Shown one piece after another: positions 9,671 through 19,737 of a stretch of DNA of 64,000 nucleotides. Made by a program: the position numbers and the translations under genes. Location: assembly GCA_004195025.1 (NCBI GenBank), contig SGBB01000001.1:186001-250000 (forward strand), read 5' to 3'. Within the stretch, counting starts at the first letter, position 1. The number at the start of each line of letters is the position of its first letter. The stretch comes from Candidatus Acidulidesulfobacter diazotrophicus. GTDB lineage: Bacteria > SZUA-79 > Acidulodesulfobacterales > Acidulodesulfobacteraceae. The notes beneath the pieces are model-generated. The model did no database searches and was not told the DNA's origin. It saw only the letters and a list, made by a program, of their open reading frames with translations.

Positions 9671-12292
9671 ATGGAACGTTATAAAAAATTTTTAAGCGCT
9701 ATTGTTGTAATATTATTTGCAATTTATTGCCTTTTATCCTTACTTTCCTATAATATCTACCAAATATCTTCAAACTCTTATTCTATAGCCGCAAAACATA
9801 GTATAAATTTAGGCGGAGAATTAGGTTCTTATCTGTCTATGTGGATGCTTCAATTCTTCGGATACGGCTACTTTTTGCTGATATTAATTTTCTTAATTTT
9901 AGGCACTGTTTTATTAATAACAAAAAAGGACTATAAATTTTATACAGGATTAATATTATTTTATATCAATTCATTAATTTTTTTAAACTTAATAATTTCT
10001 GATTCCTCGTATCACAGATTTAATATATCGGGAGGCGGATTAATAGGAGAAGAATTATCGGGTTTTGGAAAGAGATGGCTCGGAGAAATAGGCGTAATAC
10101 TTATTATTTTGCTTATATATACAATAGTTTTTTTATTACTGTTCGATAATTACGATTTAAAAAAAGCGTTGGAGTTATTTGCAGATACAAAGAATAAATT
10201 AAAAACAAAAATTAACGGCATATTAAAAATTAAAATCAATAACATTGATAACAATGAAAAAGAATTTATAAATAATAATCATACTGCAATTAAAAAATCA
10301 TTTATCAATAATTTGAAAGAAAAATATCTTACGATAATAAACATTATCAAATTAAAATTAAAAATTAATACAAATATAAAAAACAATAAAAAAGACTATA
10401 ATGATTTAAAATCAGGCGGTAAATTTAATTTAGATATTAAAAACGGCGACATAAATAATGAATATAATAGCGAAGAATATCAACAATATGAGAGCGTATT
10501 GAATAAATCAAATAAATCAAATGAATTAAATGAACAAAAATATGATCCGATTAAAATACTGAGCAGCGATATTGATGACAAAAAACAATTAGAAACTGGA
10601 TTGGCGCAATTAAAATCAACGGATACGACAAATAATATAAAAAATGAAAAATCAGGCAATGATTTTAATAATGATAAGATTAATGATATAAATAGTAAAA
10701 ACTATGGAAACAATGTAAGCAATAACAATATTGAAAATAAAAATGATATAACAAAATCTCAAGATAATCCCTATAATGATTTTAATAAGAATAAAGATTT
10801 AAATAATAAAAACCATGAAAACAATATTGACAATATAAAAAACGACATATTAGAATCTAATGATAATCGCGGGTTAAATTTTCAAATAATAAATAAAGAA
10901 AATGAAATTCCGCCGCTATCAATTTTGCCTATTAAAGTATTGGACAGCAAACAGAAAATAGATAAAATTGAACTAACGCAAAATGCAAAAATAATAGAAA
11001 AGAAATTATCCGATCTGGGCATTAAAGGGCGCATCACAGGAATTGAACCCGGCCCTATTATTACAATGTATGAATTTGAACCTGAAAGCGGAGTTAAGGT
11101 CGGTAAAATTCAAACTGTTTCGGAAGATTTGACAATGGCTTTAAAATCAAGATCTGTAAGGATAACTGGAGTTATTCAAGGTAAATCTGCCGTGGGCATT
11201 GAAGTTCCCAACAGCAAAAGGGAAACAGTTTATTTTTCTGAATTAATTAATTCTGCCGAATTTAAAAATTCTAAATCATTGTTGTCTATCGTACTTGGCA
11301 AAGGACCTAAAGGAAATAATGCAGTTTTTGATCTGGCGCAGTGCCCTCATTTGCTTGTCGCAGGCTCAACAGGCTCAGGCAAAAGCGTTTTTTTAAATAC
11401 GCTTATTACAAGCATTTTATTTAAAGCAACTTACGAAGAAGTTAATTTTTTAATGATTGACCCAAAAAGGTTAGAATTGACATTCTATGAAGGATTACCT
11501 CATCTTGTCACCGATGTTGTGTGCGATCCGAAAAAAGCAGCTGCGGCCTTAAGCTGGGCGGTGAGGGAAATGGAAGAAAGGTATAAAAATATGCAGGAAG
11601 CTAAAGTCAGAAATATTGAGCAGTACAATAGATATTTAAAGCAAAATCATAAGCCAATATTACCTTTTTTAGTGATTATTATAGACGAATTAAGCGATCT
11701 TATGCTTGTCAGTCCTAAAGATGTAGAGACTTCAATTATGAGATTATCCCAGATGGCAAGAGCCTGCGGAATACACCTTGTTATAGCGACTCAAAGACCT
11801 TCGGTCAATGTTATAACGGGAATAATTAAGGCAAATATGCCTTCGAGGATAGCGTTTTTAGTGTCTTCAAAAGTAGATTCAAGAACTATTTTAGATTCGA
11901 ACGGCGCAGAAGAATTGCTTGGCAGCGGAGATATGCTGTTTATGCCACCGGGTCAGGGAAAATTGTTAAGAATACACGGCGCATATGTAAGCGAAAAAGA
12001 AATAAAAAAAGTGATTGATTCTATCATAGAAAAACATTTGCCTTCTCAAAAAAAAGAATCCTTAATAAATGAGTTTGAAAAATCTAATAATTTTGATAGA
12101 ATTACAGAAAATAGTCAAGATGAAGATTTATATAATGAGCTATTAGATTTAATAGATGACAGCGAAATGGAATATGTTTCCATATCATTTGTTCAAAGAA
12201 GATTTAGAATTGGTTTTAACAGGGCTGCAAGACTTATTGAAAGATTGCAGGGCGAAGGAATTCTAAACAATAAAGGGAGAGTAAATAAGTGA
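9671..12292 (+). CDS. ftsK: FtsK/SpoIIIE DNA translocase
   Basis: This septal DNA pump moves chromosome ends and dimer-resolution sites during division. Four N-terminal membrane helices occupy about residues 8-160. Residues about 170-410 form a very long hydrophilic linker dominated by Asn, Lys, Asp and Ile, unlike the Pro/Gln-rich linker of E. coli. The motor domain follows with Walker A (AGSTGSGKSVFLN, near residue 570), Walker B (LVIIIDELSDLM) and ATQRPSVNVITG. A C-terminal winged-helix gamma domain (ISFVQRRFRIGFNRAARL) reads the orienting sequences. It overlaps lolA by four bases. Confidence 0.95.
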   Translation: MERYKKFLSAIVVILFAIYCLLSLLSYNIYQISSNSYSIAAKHSINLGGELGSYLSMWMLQFFGYGYFLLILIFLILGTVLLITKKDYKFYTGLILFYINSLIFLNLIISDSSYHRFNISGGGLIGEELSGFGKRWLGEIGVILIILLIYTIVFLLLFDNYDLKKALELFADTKNKLKTKINGILKIKINNIDNNEKEFINNNHTAIKKSFINNLKEKYLTIINIIKLKLKINTNIKNNKKDYNDLKSGGKFNLDIKNGDINNEYNSEEYQQYESVLNKSNKSNELNEQKYDPIKILSSDIDDKKQLETGLAQLKSTDTTNNIKNEKSGNDFNNDKINDINSKNYGNNVSNNNIENKNDITKSQDNPYNDFNKNKDLNNKNHENNIDNIKNDILESNDNRGLNFQIINKENEIPPLSILPIKVLDSKQKIDKIELTQNAKIIEKKLSDLGIKGRITGIEPGPIITMYEFEPESGVKVGKIQTVSEDLTMALKSRSVRITGVIQGKSAVGIEVPNSKRETVYFSELINSAEFKNSKSLLSIVLGKGPKGNNAVFDLAQCPHLLVAGSTGSGKSVFLNTLITSILFKATYEEVNFLMIDPKRLELTFYEGLPHLVTDVVCDPKKAAAALSWAVREMEERYKNMQEAKVRNIEQYNRYLKQNHKPILPFLVIIIDELSDLMLVSPKDVETSIMRLSQMARACGIHLVIATQRPSVNVITGIIKANMPSRIAFLVSSKVDSRTILDSNGAEELLGSGDMLFMPPGQGKLLRIHGAYVSEKEIKKVIDSIIEKHLPSQKKESLINEFEKSNNFDRITENSQDEDLYNELLDLIDDSEMEYVSISFVQRRFRIGFNRAARLIERLQGEGILNNKGRVNK

Positions 12293-12963
12293 AAAAATTA
12301 TCAATTTATTTTAATTTATGTCTAATAGTTTTATCGGTTTTTATTATTTTATTTACGGCAAACATTAAAAAAACCTACGCATCAGGAAATAACGCGATTA
12401 TAAAAAAAATAGAATTAAAATATTCAAGTATAAATTCTATTACCGCAAATTTTATACAGAAAGAAATTTTAAGAGGTTATTCTCAATCTATCACTTCAAA
12501 GGGCTCCTTTTTTTATAAGAGACCCGATGGATTAGCATGGATATATACATTGCCTTATAAACAAAAAGAGATATATATAAATAAAAGGCTGTATATAATT
12601 AACGGCAAACTTAAGCAGGTGCTTGTTTATAATATGAATAACAATGCAGCGGGAGGTTTTCCGCTCAATGTGATTTCATTATTGGGGAAAATAAGAAAAT
12701 ATTTTAAAATAATTAATATAAAACAAAATAATAAAACAAATTCATTTCAAATAGAAATGAAACCGCTAAAATTTCAACTTGCCAAGCTGATATATATAAA
12801 TTTTGAAAAAAGCGGCTATAATATAAATTCTATCTTAATTATTACGGCACAGGGCAGGATGGAAACTTATTATTCAAATGAAAAATTTAACGGAAGTATA
12901 AAAAACAGCATATTTAGCAATAAATTTCCTTCATCTTATAAAATAATTAATGAAAAGGAGTAA
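12289..12963 (+). CDS. lolA: LolA-like outer-membrane lipoprotein carrier
   Basis: This is the likely periplasmic chaperone that takes lipoproteins from LolCDE to the outer membrane. An N-terminal hydrophobic signal segment (about residues 8-30) ends near TYASG. The domain has the LolA pattern: SINSITANFIQKE, then GSFFYKRPDGLAWIY, and alternating beta strands. It starts with GTG overlapping the ftsK stop, so it is translationally coupled. Its presence argues for an outer membrane. The assignment rests on pattern and neighbours, as LolA is poorly conserved. Confidence 0.8.
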   Translation: MKKLSIYFNLCLIVLSVFIILFTANIKKTYASGNNAIIKKIELKYSSINSITANFIQKEILRGYSQSITSKGSFFYKRPDGLAWIYTLPYKQKEIYINKRLYIINGKLKQVLVYNMNNNAAGGFPLNVISLLGKIRKYFKIINIKQNNKTNSFQIEMKPLKFQLAKLIYINFEKSGYNINSILIITAQGRMETYYSNEKFNGSIKNSIFSNKFPSSYKIINEKE

Positions 12964-12966
12964 ATT

Positions 12967-13452
12967 ATGCCTTCTTTAGATATAGTTTCAAAAGCGGATC
13001 TCCAAGAAGTTGATAATGCTATAAATCAAACTTCAAAAGAAATATTAAGCAGATATGATTTTAAAGGTTCTAAAAACGAAATAACAAGAGAAGAAAATAT
13101 TGTTAAAATATTGGCGGACGGCGATTTTAAGCTTGAGGCAGTCATAGACATATTTAAAGGTCGCCTGATTAAACGGGGGTTGTCAATTAAATATTTAGAT
13201 TTTAAAAAAAAGGAAGATGCTTCTAAAGGAATGGTGAGGCAAGAGATAGAAATTAAAGAGGGTATAGATAAAGAACCTTCTAAACTTATAATTCAAGAAA
13301 TAAAAAAAATATCTCCAAAGGCTACGGTTGAAAATTTAAAAGATCATTTAAGAGTCAGTTCAAAATCAAAAGATGATTTGCAAAAAATTATTTCTCATTT
13401 AAAAACTTTTGAAATTAATATAGAATTATCTTTCGTAAATTTTAGAGAATAG
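12967..13452 (+). CDS. yajQ: YajQ-family nucleotide-binding protein (UPF0234)
   Basis: This is a small two-domain protein of the YajQ family, members of which have been reported to bind nucleotides or cyclic di-GMP. It opens with PSLDIVSKADLQEVDNA and contains SRYDFKGSK, both family signatures. It ends in the typical ISHLKTFEINIELSFVNFRE pattern. The length of 161 residues matches the family. It follows lolA by three bases with an AAGGAG ribosome site inside the end of lolA. Confidence 0.93.
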   Translation: MPSLDIVSKADLQEVDNAINQTSKEILSRYDFKGSKNEITREENIVKILADGDFKLEAVIDIFKGRLIKRGLSIKYLDFKKKEDASKGMVRQEIEIKEGIDKEPSKLIIQEIKKISPKATVENLKDHLRVSSKSKDDLQKIISHLKTFEINIELSFVNFRE

Positions 13453-13546
13453 CCTAAATTGTAATCAGTATATTGCTTATTGATTAAATAGTAGGCAATA
13501 TTTTCATATTAACAATAGGATTTATACAATTTTATGTTTATATAAA

Positions 13547-13562
13547 TGGCATATTTTTTGCT
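13547..13562 (+). promoter_or_regulatory. Sigma54 (-24/-12) promoter of glnB-glnA
   Basis: The sequence TGGCAT-ATTTT-TTGCT matches the sigma54 consensus TGGCAC-N5-TTGCW with one mismatch. The invariant GG and GC are exactly ten bases apart. It lies 23 bases upstream of the glnB ATG and just before its AAGGAG ribosome site. Nitrogen control of glnB-glnA by sigma54 and an NtrC-type activator is well established in other bacteria. Confidence 0.8.
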
Positions 13563-13566
13563 TTAA

Positions 13567-13923
<357 letters not shown>

Positions 13924-13972
13924 ATAAAAATTAATAAAAAAGTTAATAAAAATAATTATTATCGGAGGAAAA

Positions 13973-15385
13973 ATGAACGAGAATGAAGTAATGCAATTTA
14001 TTAAAGAAAACGAAGTTCAAATGGTTGATGTAAAGTTTTGCGATTTATTAGGCACATGGCAGCATTTTACAGTGCCGATAAGTGAAGTATCTGAAGATTC
14101 TTTCAAAGAAGGCTTCGGTTTTGACGGCTCAAGCATAAGAGGATGGCAATCTATTGAAGCATCTGATATGCTTATTATCCCTGATTCTAAAACCGCATTT
14201 GTAGACCCCTTTATGGAAGTAAAAACTCTTTCTTTGATATGTAATATTAAAGACCCTATAACAGGAAAATTTTATGATAGAGACCCTCGTTATATCGCCC
14301 AAAAAGCTGAAAAATATTTAAAATCTACAGGTATTGCAGATACCTCATATTTTGGTCCTGAAGCTGAATTTTTTATATTTGACGATATAAGATATGATCA
14401 AACCTCAAATTCAGGATATTATTTTATAGATTCAGAAGAAGGAATATGGAATAGCGGAAAAGATGAAATGCCAAATTTAGGACATAAACCGCGCCATAAA
14501 GAAGGATATTTTCCTGTTTCTCCGATTGATACACAGAGCGATATTAGAAATGAAATGGTTTTAGAGCTTCAAAATGCGGGAATCAGAATTGAAGCCGCTC
14601 ATCATGAAGTTGCTACAGGAGGACAGGCTGAAATTGACATGAGATTTGCCCCTTTAACTTTAATGGGCGATTACTTTATGACTTACAAGTATATAGTAAA
14701 AAATGTTGCTCGAAGATACGACAAAACGGTAACTTTTATGCCTAAGCCTCTTTTTGGCGATAACGGTTCAGGGATGCATATTCATCAAAGTCTCTGGAAA
14801 AACGGTAAACCTCTTTTTGCAGGCACGGGGTACGCAGGCTTATCCGAAATAGCGCTTCATTACATAGGCGGAATTCTAAAACATGCCAAAGCCCTTTGCG
14901 CTTTTACAAATGCAACCACAAATTCATATAAAAGATTGGTTCCCGGTTTTGAAGCCCCCGTTAATTTTGTCTATTCTTCTAGAAACAGGAGCGCAGCAGT
15001 CAGAATACCGATGTATTCAAATAATCCTAATACGAAAAGAGTAGAATACAGGACTCCTGATCCTTCTGCAAACGGTTATATTGCATTTTCAGCATTATTA
15101 TTAGCAGGTCTTGACGGAATAATTAATAAAATTGATCCAGGAAAACCTGTTGACAAAGATTTATTTACATTATCTAAAAAAGAGTTAAAATCCATTCCTA
15201 CTGCTCCCGGGTCTCTAGAAGAAGCCTTAGACAGTCTTGCAAAAGACCACAAATTCTTGCTTCAGGGAGATGTATTTACCGAAGAAATGATTCAAACATG
15301 GATTGATTATAAAATGGAACATGATGTAAATCCAGTACGTATGACCCCTGTTCCATACGAATTTCATCTTTATTACGACATTTGA
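13973..15385 (+). CDS. glnA: Glutamine synthetase type I
   Basis: It makes glutamine from glutamate, ammonia and ATP. The conserved motifs are [34 protein letters not shown] and [23 protein letters not shown]. At 470 residues it aligns end to end with the GS-I-beta group, including the C-terminal [13 protein letters not shown]. The tyrosine that GlnE adenylylates (DKNLYDLP in E. coli) is replaced by Phe at residue 398 (DKDLFTLS). The enzyme therefore probably escapes adenylylation control. A GGAGG ribosome site precedes the ATG, and a long hairpin follows the gene. Confidence 0.96.
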   Translation: MNENEVMQFIKENEVQMVDVKFCDLLGTWQHFTVPISEVSEDSFKEGFGFDGSSIRGWQSIEASDMLIIPDSKTAFVDPFMEVKTLSLICNIKDPITGKFYDRDPRYIAQKAEKYLKSTGIADTSYFGPEAEFFIFDDIRYDQTSNSGYYFIDSEEGIWNSGKDEMPNLGHKPRHKEGYFPVSPIDTQSDIRNEMVLELQNAGIRIEAAHHEVATGGQAEIDMRFAPLTLMGDYFMTYKYIVKNVARRYDKTVTFMPKPLFGDNGSGMHIHQSLWKNGKPLFAGTGYAGLSEIALHYIGGILKHAKALCAFTNATTNSYKRLVPGFEAPVNFVYSSRNRSAAVRIPMYSNNPNTKRVEYRTPDPSANGYIAFSALLLAGLDGIINKIDPGKPVDKDLFTLSKKELKSIPTAPGSLEEALDSLAKDHKFLLQGDVFTEEMIQTWIDYKMEHDVNPVRMTPVPYEFHLYYDI

Positions 15386-15423
15386 TTTGATTGATGATTT
15401 AGTGTTATTTAATGAAATTATAT

Positions 15424-15470
15424 TTAGCTGCTGCGATAAACTTTAATAATTGATTTATCGCAGCAGCTAA
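15424..15470 (+). terminator. Hairpin behind glnA
   Basis: This is a perfect 17-base-pair stem, TTAGCTGCTGCGATAAA (15424-15440) with its complement at 15454-15470, and a 13-base loop. It lies 39 bases after the glnA stop. No immediate U-run follows, so it may act as an mRNA-stabilising or weak intrinsic terminator. Confidence 0.6.
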
Positions 15471-15589
15471 ATAATATATTTTTAAATTTAACTGCTCCTT
15501 AATCATTTCTATTAAAAATATTTGCGCTTAGCTCATCTCAATTAATGTCAATAATTTTTTACACTTTTTATGTTCAATTATAAATAAAA

Positions 15590-15611
15590 AAGCCCTTAAA
15601 ATTAAGGGCTT
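15590..15611 (-). terminator. Intrinsic terminator of ssb
   Basis: The palindrome AAGCCCTTAAAATTAAGGGCTT, read on the minus strand, is followed by TTTTTTATTTAT. This is a classic GC-stem plus U-run terminator. It lies just downstream of the minus-strand ssb stop. Confidence 0.8.
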
Positions 15612-15648
15612 ATAAATAAAATATTTACAAAAGGATAGAAGGTGCAAA

Positions 15649-16164
15649 CTAAAAAGGAACATCTTCGTCGTCTGATGAATTGTTAAATGATTGCCCCGCC
15701 TGTTCATAATCCGTATTATTATTCTGATTAGTAGATCGTCCTTTACCTTGAGCACTGTCTTGATTGTAAGATTTTGATGAACCCGATGAACTGCGCTGTT
15801 GGTCTGCCTGCATATCTATATCGCCGCCCTGACCTCTATTACCCAGCATAATTATGCTATTTGCGACAATATCGGTGCGGTAGCGTTTTATTCCTTCTTT
15901 GTCCATATAATCACTATTTCTTATTTTGCCTTCAACATAAACTTGTTTTCCTTTAGATAAGTAATTTGCTAAAGTCTCGGCTAATTTTCCAAACAAAATA
16001 ACATTATGCCACGTAGTTTTTTCAGTTTTTTCGCCATTTTTATCTGAGTACACTTCGCCTGTAGCCAAAGTAAACTTTAAAATACCCAAGCCATCCTGAG
16101 TATAGCTTAACTCGGGATCCTTGCCTAAATTGCCTATCAATTGCACTTTGTTTAAACTTGCCAT
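15649..16164 (-). CDS. ssb: Single-stranded DNA-binding protein
   Basis: This SSB coats single-stranded DNA in replication and repair. The N-terminal OB fold starts NKVQLIGNLGKDPEL and contains TTWHNVILFGKLAE and GKQVYVEGKIRNSDY. A glycine-, glutamine- and serine-rich disordered tail leads to the acidic tip DDEDVPF, which recruits partner proteins. The length of 171 residues is normal. It is monocistronic on the minus strand with a GGAGG ribosome site upstream and a terminator downstream. Confidence 0.96.
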   Translation of the reverse strand: MASLNKVQLIGNLGKDPELSYTQDGLGILKFTLATGEVYSDKNGEKTEKTTWHNVILFGKLAETLANYLSKGKQVYVEGKIRNSDYMDKEGIKRYRTDIVANSIIMLGNRGQGGDIDMQADQQRSSSGSSKSYNQDSAQGKGRSTNQNNNTDYEQAGQSFNNSSDDEDVPF

Positions 16165-16747
16165 AAACCCTCCTGTAATTAATTAATTAATTTTATCATA
16201 ATTAAGATAAATATAAATATAAATATAAATATTAATATTAATTTTAAAAAAATAATGCAAAATACAGAATAAAATAAAGATGACGATAATTAATTATAAT
16301 AATAACTAATTATCATAAAGAATTTTATTATTATTAATTGTCTTTATTGATAATAAAATAGAAAAAGTGAATAATCAAGTTACAATTATTTGAATTTTTT
16401 GTTTAAAATATATTACAAATTTATTAAATTTTCATTATTACATTAAATAATATTGTATAATATATTTGTTTATAAATTGATAAAATTATAAAATTTTATA
16501 ATGTAAGCGATAAAATAACATATAATTTACTTAGACAAAAAATATTTTATTCAATGTAATATTTAAAAATATTACATTTATTGATGTTCATATTATATTG
16601 TCATTGGCTGTATATTATATATATAATAGATAAAACGCCGAACGAAAACGAAAATTAAAGAAATCATCGGTCAAAACTAACTTTTCAAAATGGAATAAAG
16701 TACAATTTTAAATACTTAAAAATAAAAATTTATTTTTATGATTATAT
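16165..16747. other. Divergent intergenic region, no gene seen
   Basis: These 583 bases separate minus-strand ssb from plus-strand plsC. They are extremely AT-rich, with short tandem units (ATAAAT, TTAA). I found no convincing ORF or RNA gene. It must hold the promoters of both flanking genes, but the composition prevents a confident choice. Confidence 0.5.
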
Positions 16748-17527
16748 ATGATTACAAAAGATACACTATATAGCGTTTTTTATTGGTTTATTATAATTTT
16801 TAATACTATATTTTTTGGAACAGCCGCTATAATACTTTCATTTTTTGATTCTTCCGGAAAAAAAACGCAAAAAATCGCAGAACTTTGGGCTAAAACAATT
16901 TTATATCTGCTTAATATTAAAATAGAAACGAGCGGTCTGGAAAATATAAGCGGCGGTTCTTCTTATTTAATAGTCTCTAACCATCAGAGCTATTTTGATA
17001 TTTTTATATTGCTTGCTTCGCTGAATATAGAATTTAAATTTATCGCAAAATCATCTTTATTTAATATCCCTTTCTTAGGCTGGAGTATGAAAAGATTGGG
17101 CTATATTTCAATAGACAGAAAAAATTTAAAAAAAACATTAGCCTTATTTAATTCAATTAATCACAAAATACAATCCTCAGAAAATAATTCTAAAAATAAT
17201 ATTGACGCCGATATTAAAAATACCGATAAAATAAAAAGTATGTCTATTCTTATTTTCCCCGAAGGAACACGTTCTTCCGACGGAAAATTAAAAAATTTCA
17301 AAACCGCCGGATTAAAAAGGCTTATTGAGATATTAAATCTGCCGGTTCTTCCTGTGGCAATCAGCGGTACATTTGATATTTTAAAAAAAGGTTCGTTGAC
17401 AATACATGGAGGAAAAAAAGTAAATATTAAAATATTAAAACCTATTTTAATTTATGAAAACGGCACAAAACTTGCGCATAAAATTATTGAAGATATTGCT
17501 GAAAAGATAAATAAAGAACTTTTATAG
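16748..17527 (+). CDS. plsC: 1-acyl-sn-glycerol-3-phosphate acyltransferase
   Basis: It acylates lysophosphatidate in phospholipid synthesis at the inner membrane. An N-terminal membrane helix (about residues 8-32) precedes the acyltransferase motifs NHQSYFDIF (catalytic HX4D), the GWSMKRLGYISIDR region and FPEGTRSSDGKLKNFKTAG. The length of 259 residues is slightly longer than average because of a polar Asn/Asp insertion around residues 145-165. Seven tandem TCATAAA units follow the gene. Confidence 0.88.
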   Translation: MITKDTLYSVFYWFIIIFNTIFFGTAAIILSFFDSSGKKTQKIAELWAKTILYLLNIKIETSGLENISGGSSYLIVSNHQSYFDIFILLASLNIEFKFIAKSSLFNIPFLGWSMKRLGYISIDRKNLKKTLALFNSINHKIQSSENNSKNNIDADIKNTDKIKSMSILIFPEGTRSSDGKLKNFKTAGLKRLIEILNLPVLPVAISGTFDILKKGSLTIHGGKKVNIKILKPILIYENGTKLAHKIIEDIAEKINKELL

Positions 17528-17544
17528 CGTAAATTATTGTAAAA

Positions 17545-17593
17545 TCATAAATCATAAATCATAAATCATAAATCATAAATCATAAATCATAAA
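17545..17593. repeat. Seven tandem TCATAAA units
   Basis: There are seven perfect head-to-tail copies of the 7-base unit TCATAAA between plsC and the RNase J gene. A second simple array of AATA units follows at about 17660-17683, directly before the RNase J ribosome site. These are length-variable microsatellites, and the second lies close enough to affect expression. Confidence 0.85.
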
Positions 17594-17710
17594 TATATAA
17601 ATATTTTAAACTTAACATTTTTACAGGTATTGATCAAGCATTGATTATGCTAATTTTATAAATAAATAAATAAATAAATAAATACAACAATGAGAGGTGA
17701 TTTAAACATT

Positions 17711-19402
17711 ATGAGTAATGCAGATAATCCGGATAGTAAAAAAAAATTAAAAATTATTCCTTTAGGGGGATTAGGCGAAATCGGTCTTAATATGATGATT
17801 TACGAGACCCTCAATGATATTATCATAGTTGACTGCGGATTAATGTTCCCGGAAGATTATATGCTTGGAATAGATATGGTAATCCCTGATTTTAATTATT
17901 TATACAATAAAAAAGAAAAAATACGAGGTCTGCTGCTGACGCACGGACACGAAGATCATATAGGCGCTATTCCTTATCTTTTAAGAGAATTTAATATTCC
18001 TATATTTGGAACCCCGTTTACGTTAGGTATCCTTGAAGAAAAATTAAAAGAACATGATTTGCCGACTAAATTTTATTTATTTACAGTTAAAACCGGCGGC
18101 ACAATTACGCTGGGAGATTTTAGCGTCGAATTTATAAGCGTGGCGCATTCGATAATTGACGGAGCCTGTCTTGCTATTACTACCCCTTTCGGAGTTATTA
18201 TTCATACGGGAGATTTTAAATTAGATCAATCTTTGGAGCAGTCCCAGGCTACAAATTTTAACAGACTTGCGTATTACGGAGATAAAGGCGTTTTAGCACT
18301 TCTTTCCGATTCTACAAATGTTGAAAAAGACGGTTTTACAATTTCTGAAAAAGATATTAAAAAAACATTCAGAAATGCTTTTAGAGACCATAAAGGAAGA
18401 ATAATAATCGCTCTTTTTGCGTCTAATATTCACAGGACTTCTCAGCTGTTAGATCTAGCGAGAGAATTTAACAAAAAGGTTTTAATGAGCGGCAGAAGTT
18501 TAATAACTTATACCAGAGTTGCAAAAAAATTAGGTTATTTAAACTATTATGAAGATACTTTAATTGACGAAGAAGCATTACCGTATTTTGAACCTGAAGA
18601 GTTGTTAATTTTAACAACGGGAACGCAGGGCGAACCTATGTCGGCTCTTTCCAGAATTTCGGTTGACGACCATAAGTACATAAAAATAAAAAATAACGAT
18701 CTTGTTATTTTGTCGTCAAAGTTTATACCCGGCAATGAAAAAGCAATAACGAAAATTATAAATAATCTATATAAAAAAGGCGCAGAAGTTTTATATGAAA
18801 AGATATCAGAAATTCATGTTTCAGGACATGCGAGCAAAGAAGAGCTTAAACTGATGATGAATGTGACAAAGCCGCAATATTTTATACCTATACATGGAGA
18901 AATAAGGCATCTTTATCAGCATAAAAAAGTAGCAGCCGATCTGGGTATAAATCTTGCGAATATATTTACGATAGAAAACGGCGATGTTTTAGTTTTTGAT
19001 GCATGTAATTGTTTGACTAAAGGTAATAAAGTCTATTCAGGCCGGATATTTGTTGACGGCAAAGGAATAGGCGACGTTGAAACGGGAACATTAAAAGAAC
19101 GAGCCCATTTGTCGGAAAATGGAATGATAATAATCGTATTAGTTGTTGATTCTAAGACTTCAAATATTATTTCAGGTCCTGAAATAACATCAAAAGGATT
19201 TGTCTTTGAAGATTATTTTAAAAGTCTCTATAAAGATTTAAACGGTCAAGTTTTGAATATTATACGTTCAAATCAGGAAGAAGAAGGTGAAGATATAGAC
19301 TGGGTAAAAGTTAAAGATGAAATCAGAAGAGTTATTAAGAAATATTTGAATAAAACAATAGATAGGCAGCCTTTTATTTTCCCTATGATTATAGAAATTT
19401 AG
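17711..19402 (+). CDS. rnj: Ribonuclease J
   Basis: This metallo-beta-lactamase/beta-CASP nuclease handles mRNA turnover and rRNA maturation, with endo- and 5' exonuclease activity. The N-terminus has LGGLGEIGLNM and the zinc motif THGHEDHIGAIPYLL. The beta-CASP part has SDSTNVEKDG, the FASNIHR motif and HVSGHASKEEL. A C-terminal domain follows. The ATG at 17711 is chosen because GAGGTGA lies 11 bases upstream; an ATG at 17690 sits on that ribosome site and would add seven residues. The length is then 563 residues, normal for RNase J. Confidence 0.92.
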   Translation: MSNADNPDSKKKLKIIPLGGLGEIGLNMMIYETLNDIIIVDCGLMFPEDYMLGIDMVIPDFNYLYNKKEKIRGLLLTHGHEDHIGAIPYLLREFNIPIFGTPFTLGILEEKLKEHDLPTKFYLFTVKTGGTITLGDFSVEFISVAHSIIDGACLAITTPFGVIIHTGDFKLDQSLEQSQATNFNRLAYYGDKGVLALLSDSTNVEKDGFTISEKDIKKTFRNAFRDHKGRIIIALFASNIHRTSQLLDLAREFNKKVLMSGRSLITYTRVAKKLGYLNYYEDTLIDEEALPYFEPEELLILTTGTQGEPMSALSRISVDDHKYIKIKNNDLVILSSKFIPGNEKAITKIINNLYKKGAEVLYEKISEIHVSGHASKEELKLMMNVTKPQYFIPIHGEIRHLYQHKKVAADLGINLANIFTIENGDVLVFDACNCLTKGNKVYSGRIFVDGKGIGDVETGTLKERAHLSENGMIIIVLVVDSKTSNIISGPEITSKGFVFEDYFKSLYKDLNGQVLNIIRSNQEEEGEDIDWVKVKDEIRRVIKKYLNKTIDRQPFIFPMIIEI

Positions 19403-19619
19403 AAATATAAAAATTATATATCAATAAATAATTATTTTAAATATATAAATATTATTATGACAGGCTATCGTTTTTTATTATTTTAATTTATTTTTAAAAA
19501 TATTAGAAAGTAAAAATATAAGAAAGTTTTAAAATAAAAAAATAGCGGTATAATATAATATAATATGTATTAGATAACTTATAAAGTACAAGATGTATAT
19601 AATAAGGGAGGTGATTGTA

Positions 19620-19685
19620 ATGGCATGCGCTTCAAAAAAAGGAGAGGGCACTAAAACGAAACCGCCGAAAACAAAAAGTAAATAA
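19620..19685 (+). CDS. Candidate 21-residue basic peptide
   Basis: A 21-codon ORF starts at ATG 19620. It is preceded by a near-perfect ribosome site, AAGGGAGGTGATT, ending six bases before the start. The peptide starts MACASKK, has two adjacent prolines and ends KTKSK, with seven lysines in total. A hairpin follows within 12 bases. It stands alone between RNase J and cydA. I know no family for it. The ribosome site and tight terminator-like hairpin are the only evidence that it is translated. Confidence 0.45.
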   Translation: MACASKKGEGTKTKPPKTKSK

Positions 19686-19696
19686 ACTAAATTATA

Positions 19697-19737
19697 TATG
19701 CCTCCATTTATTGATAATTAATAAATTGGAGGCATAT
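19697..19737 (+). terminator. Hairpin after the 21-codon ORF
   Basis: The arms ATATGCCTCCA-TTTATT and AATAAA-TTGGAGGCATAT form a stem of about 17 base pairs with one bulge. The right arm is followed by AT-rich sequence rather than a clean U-run. The remaining bases to cydA (to 20039) are AT-rich with no other feature seen. Confidence 0.5.
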
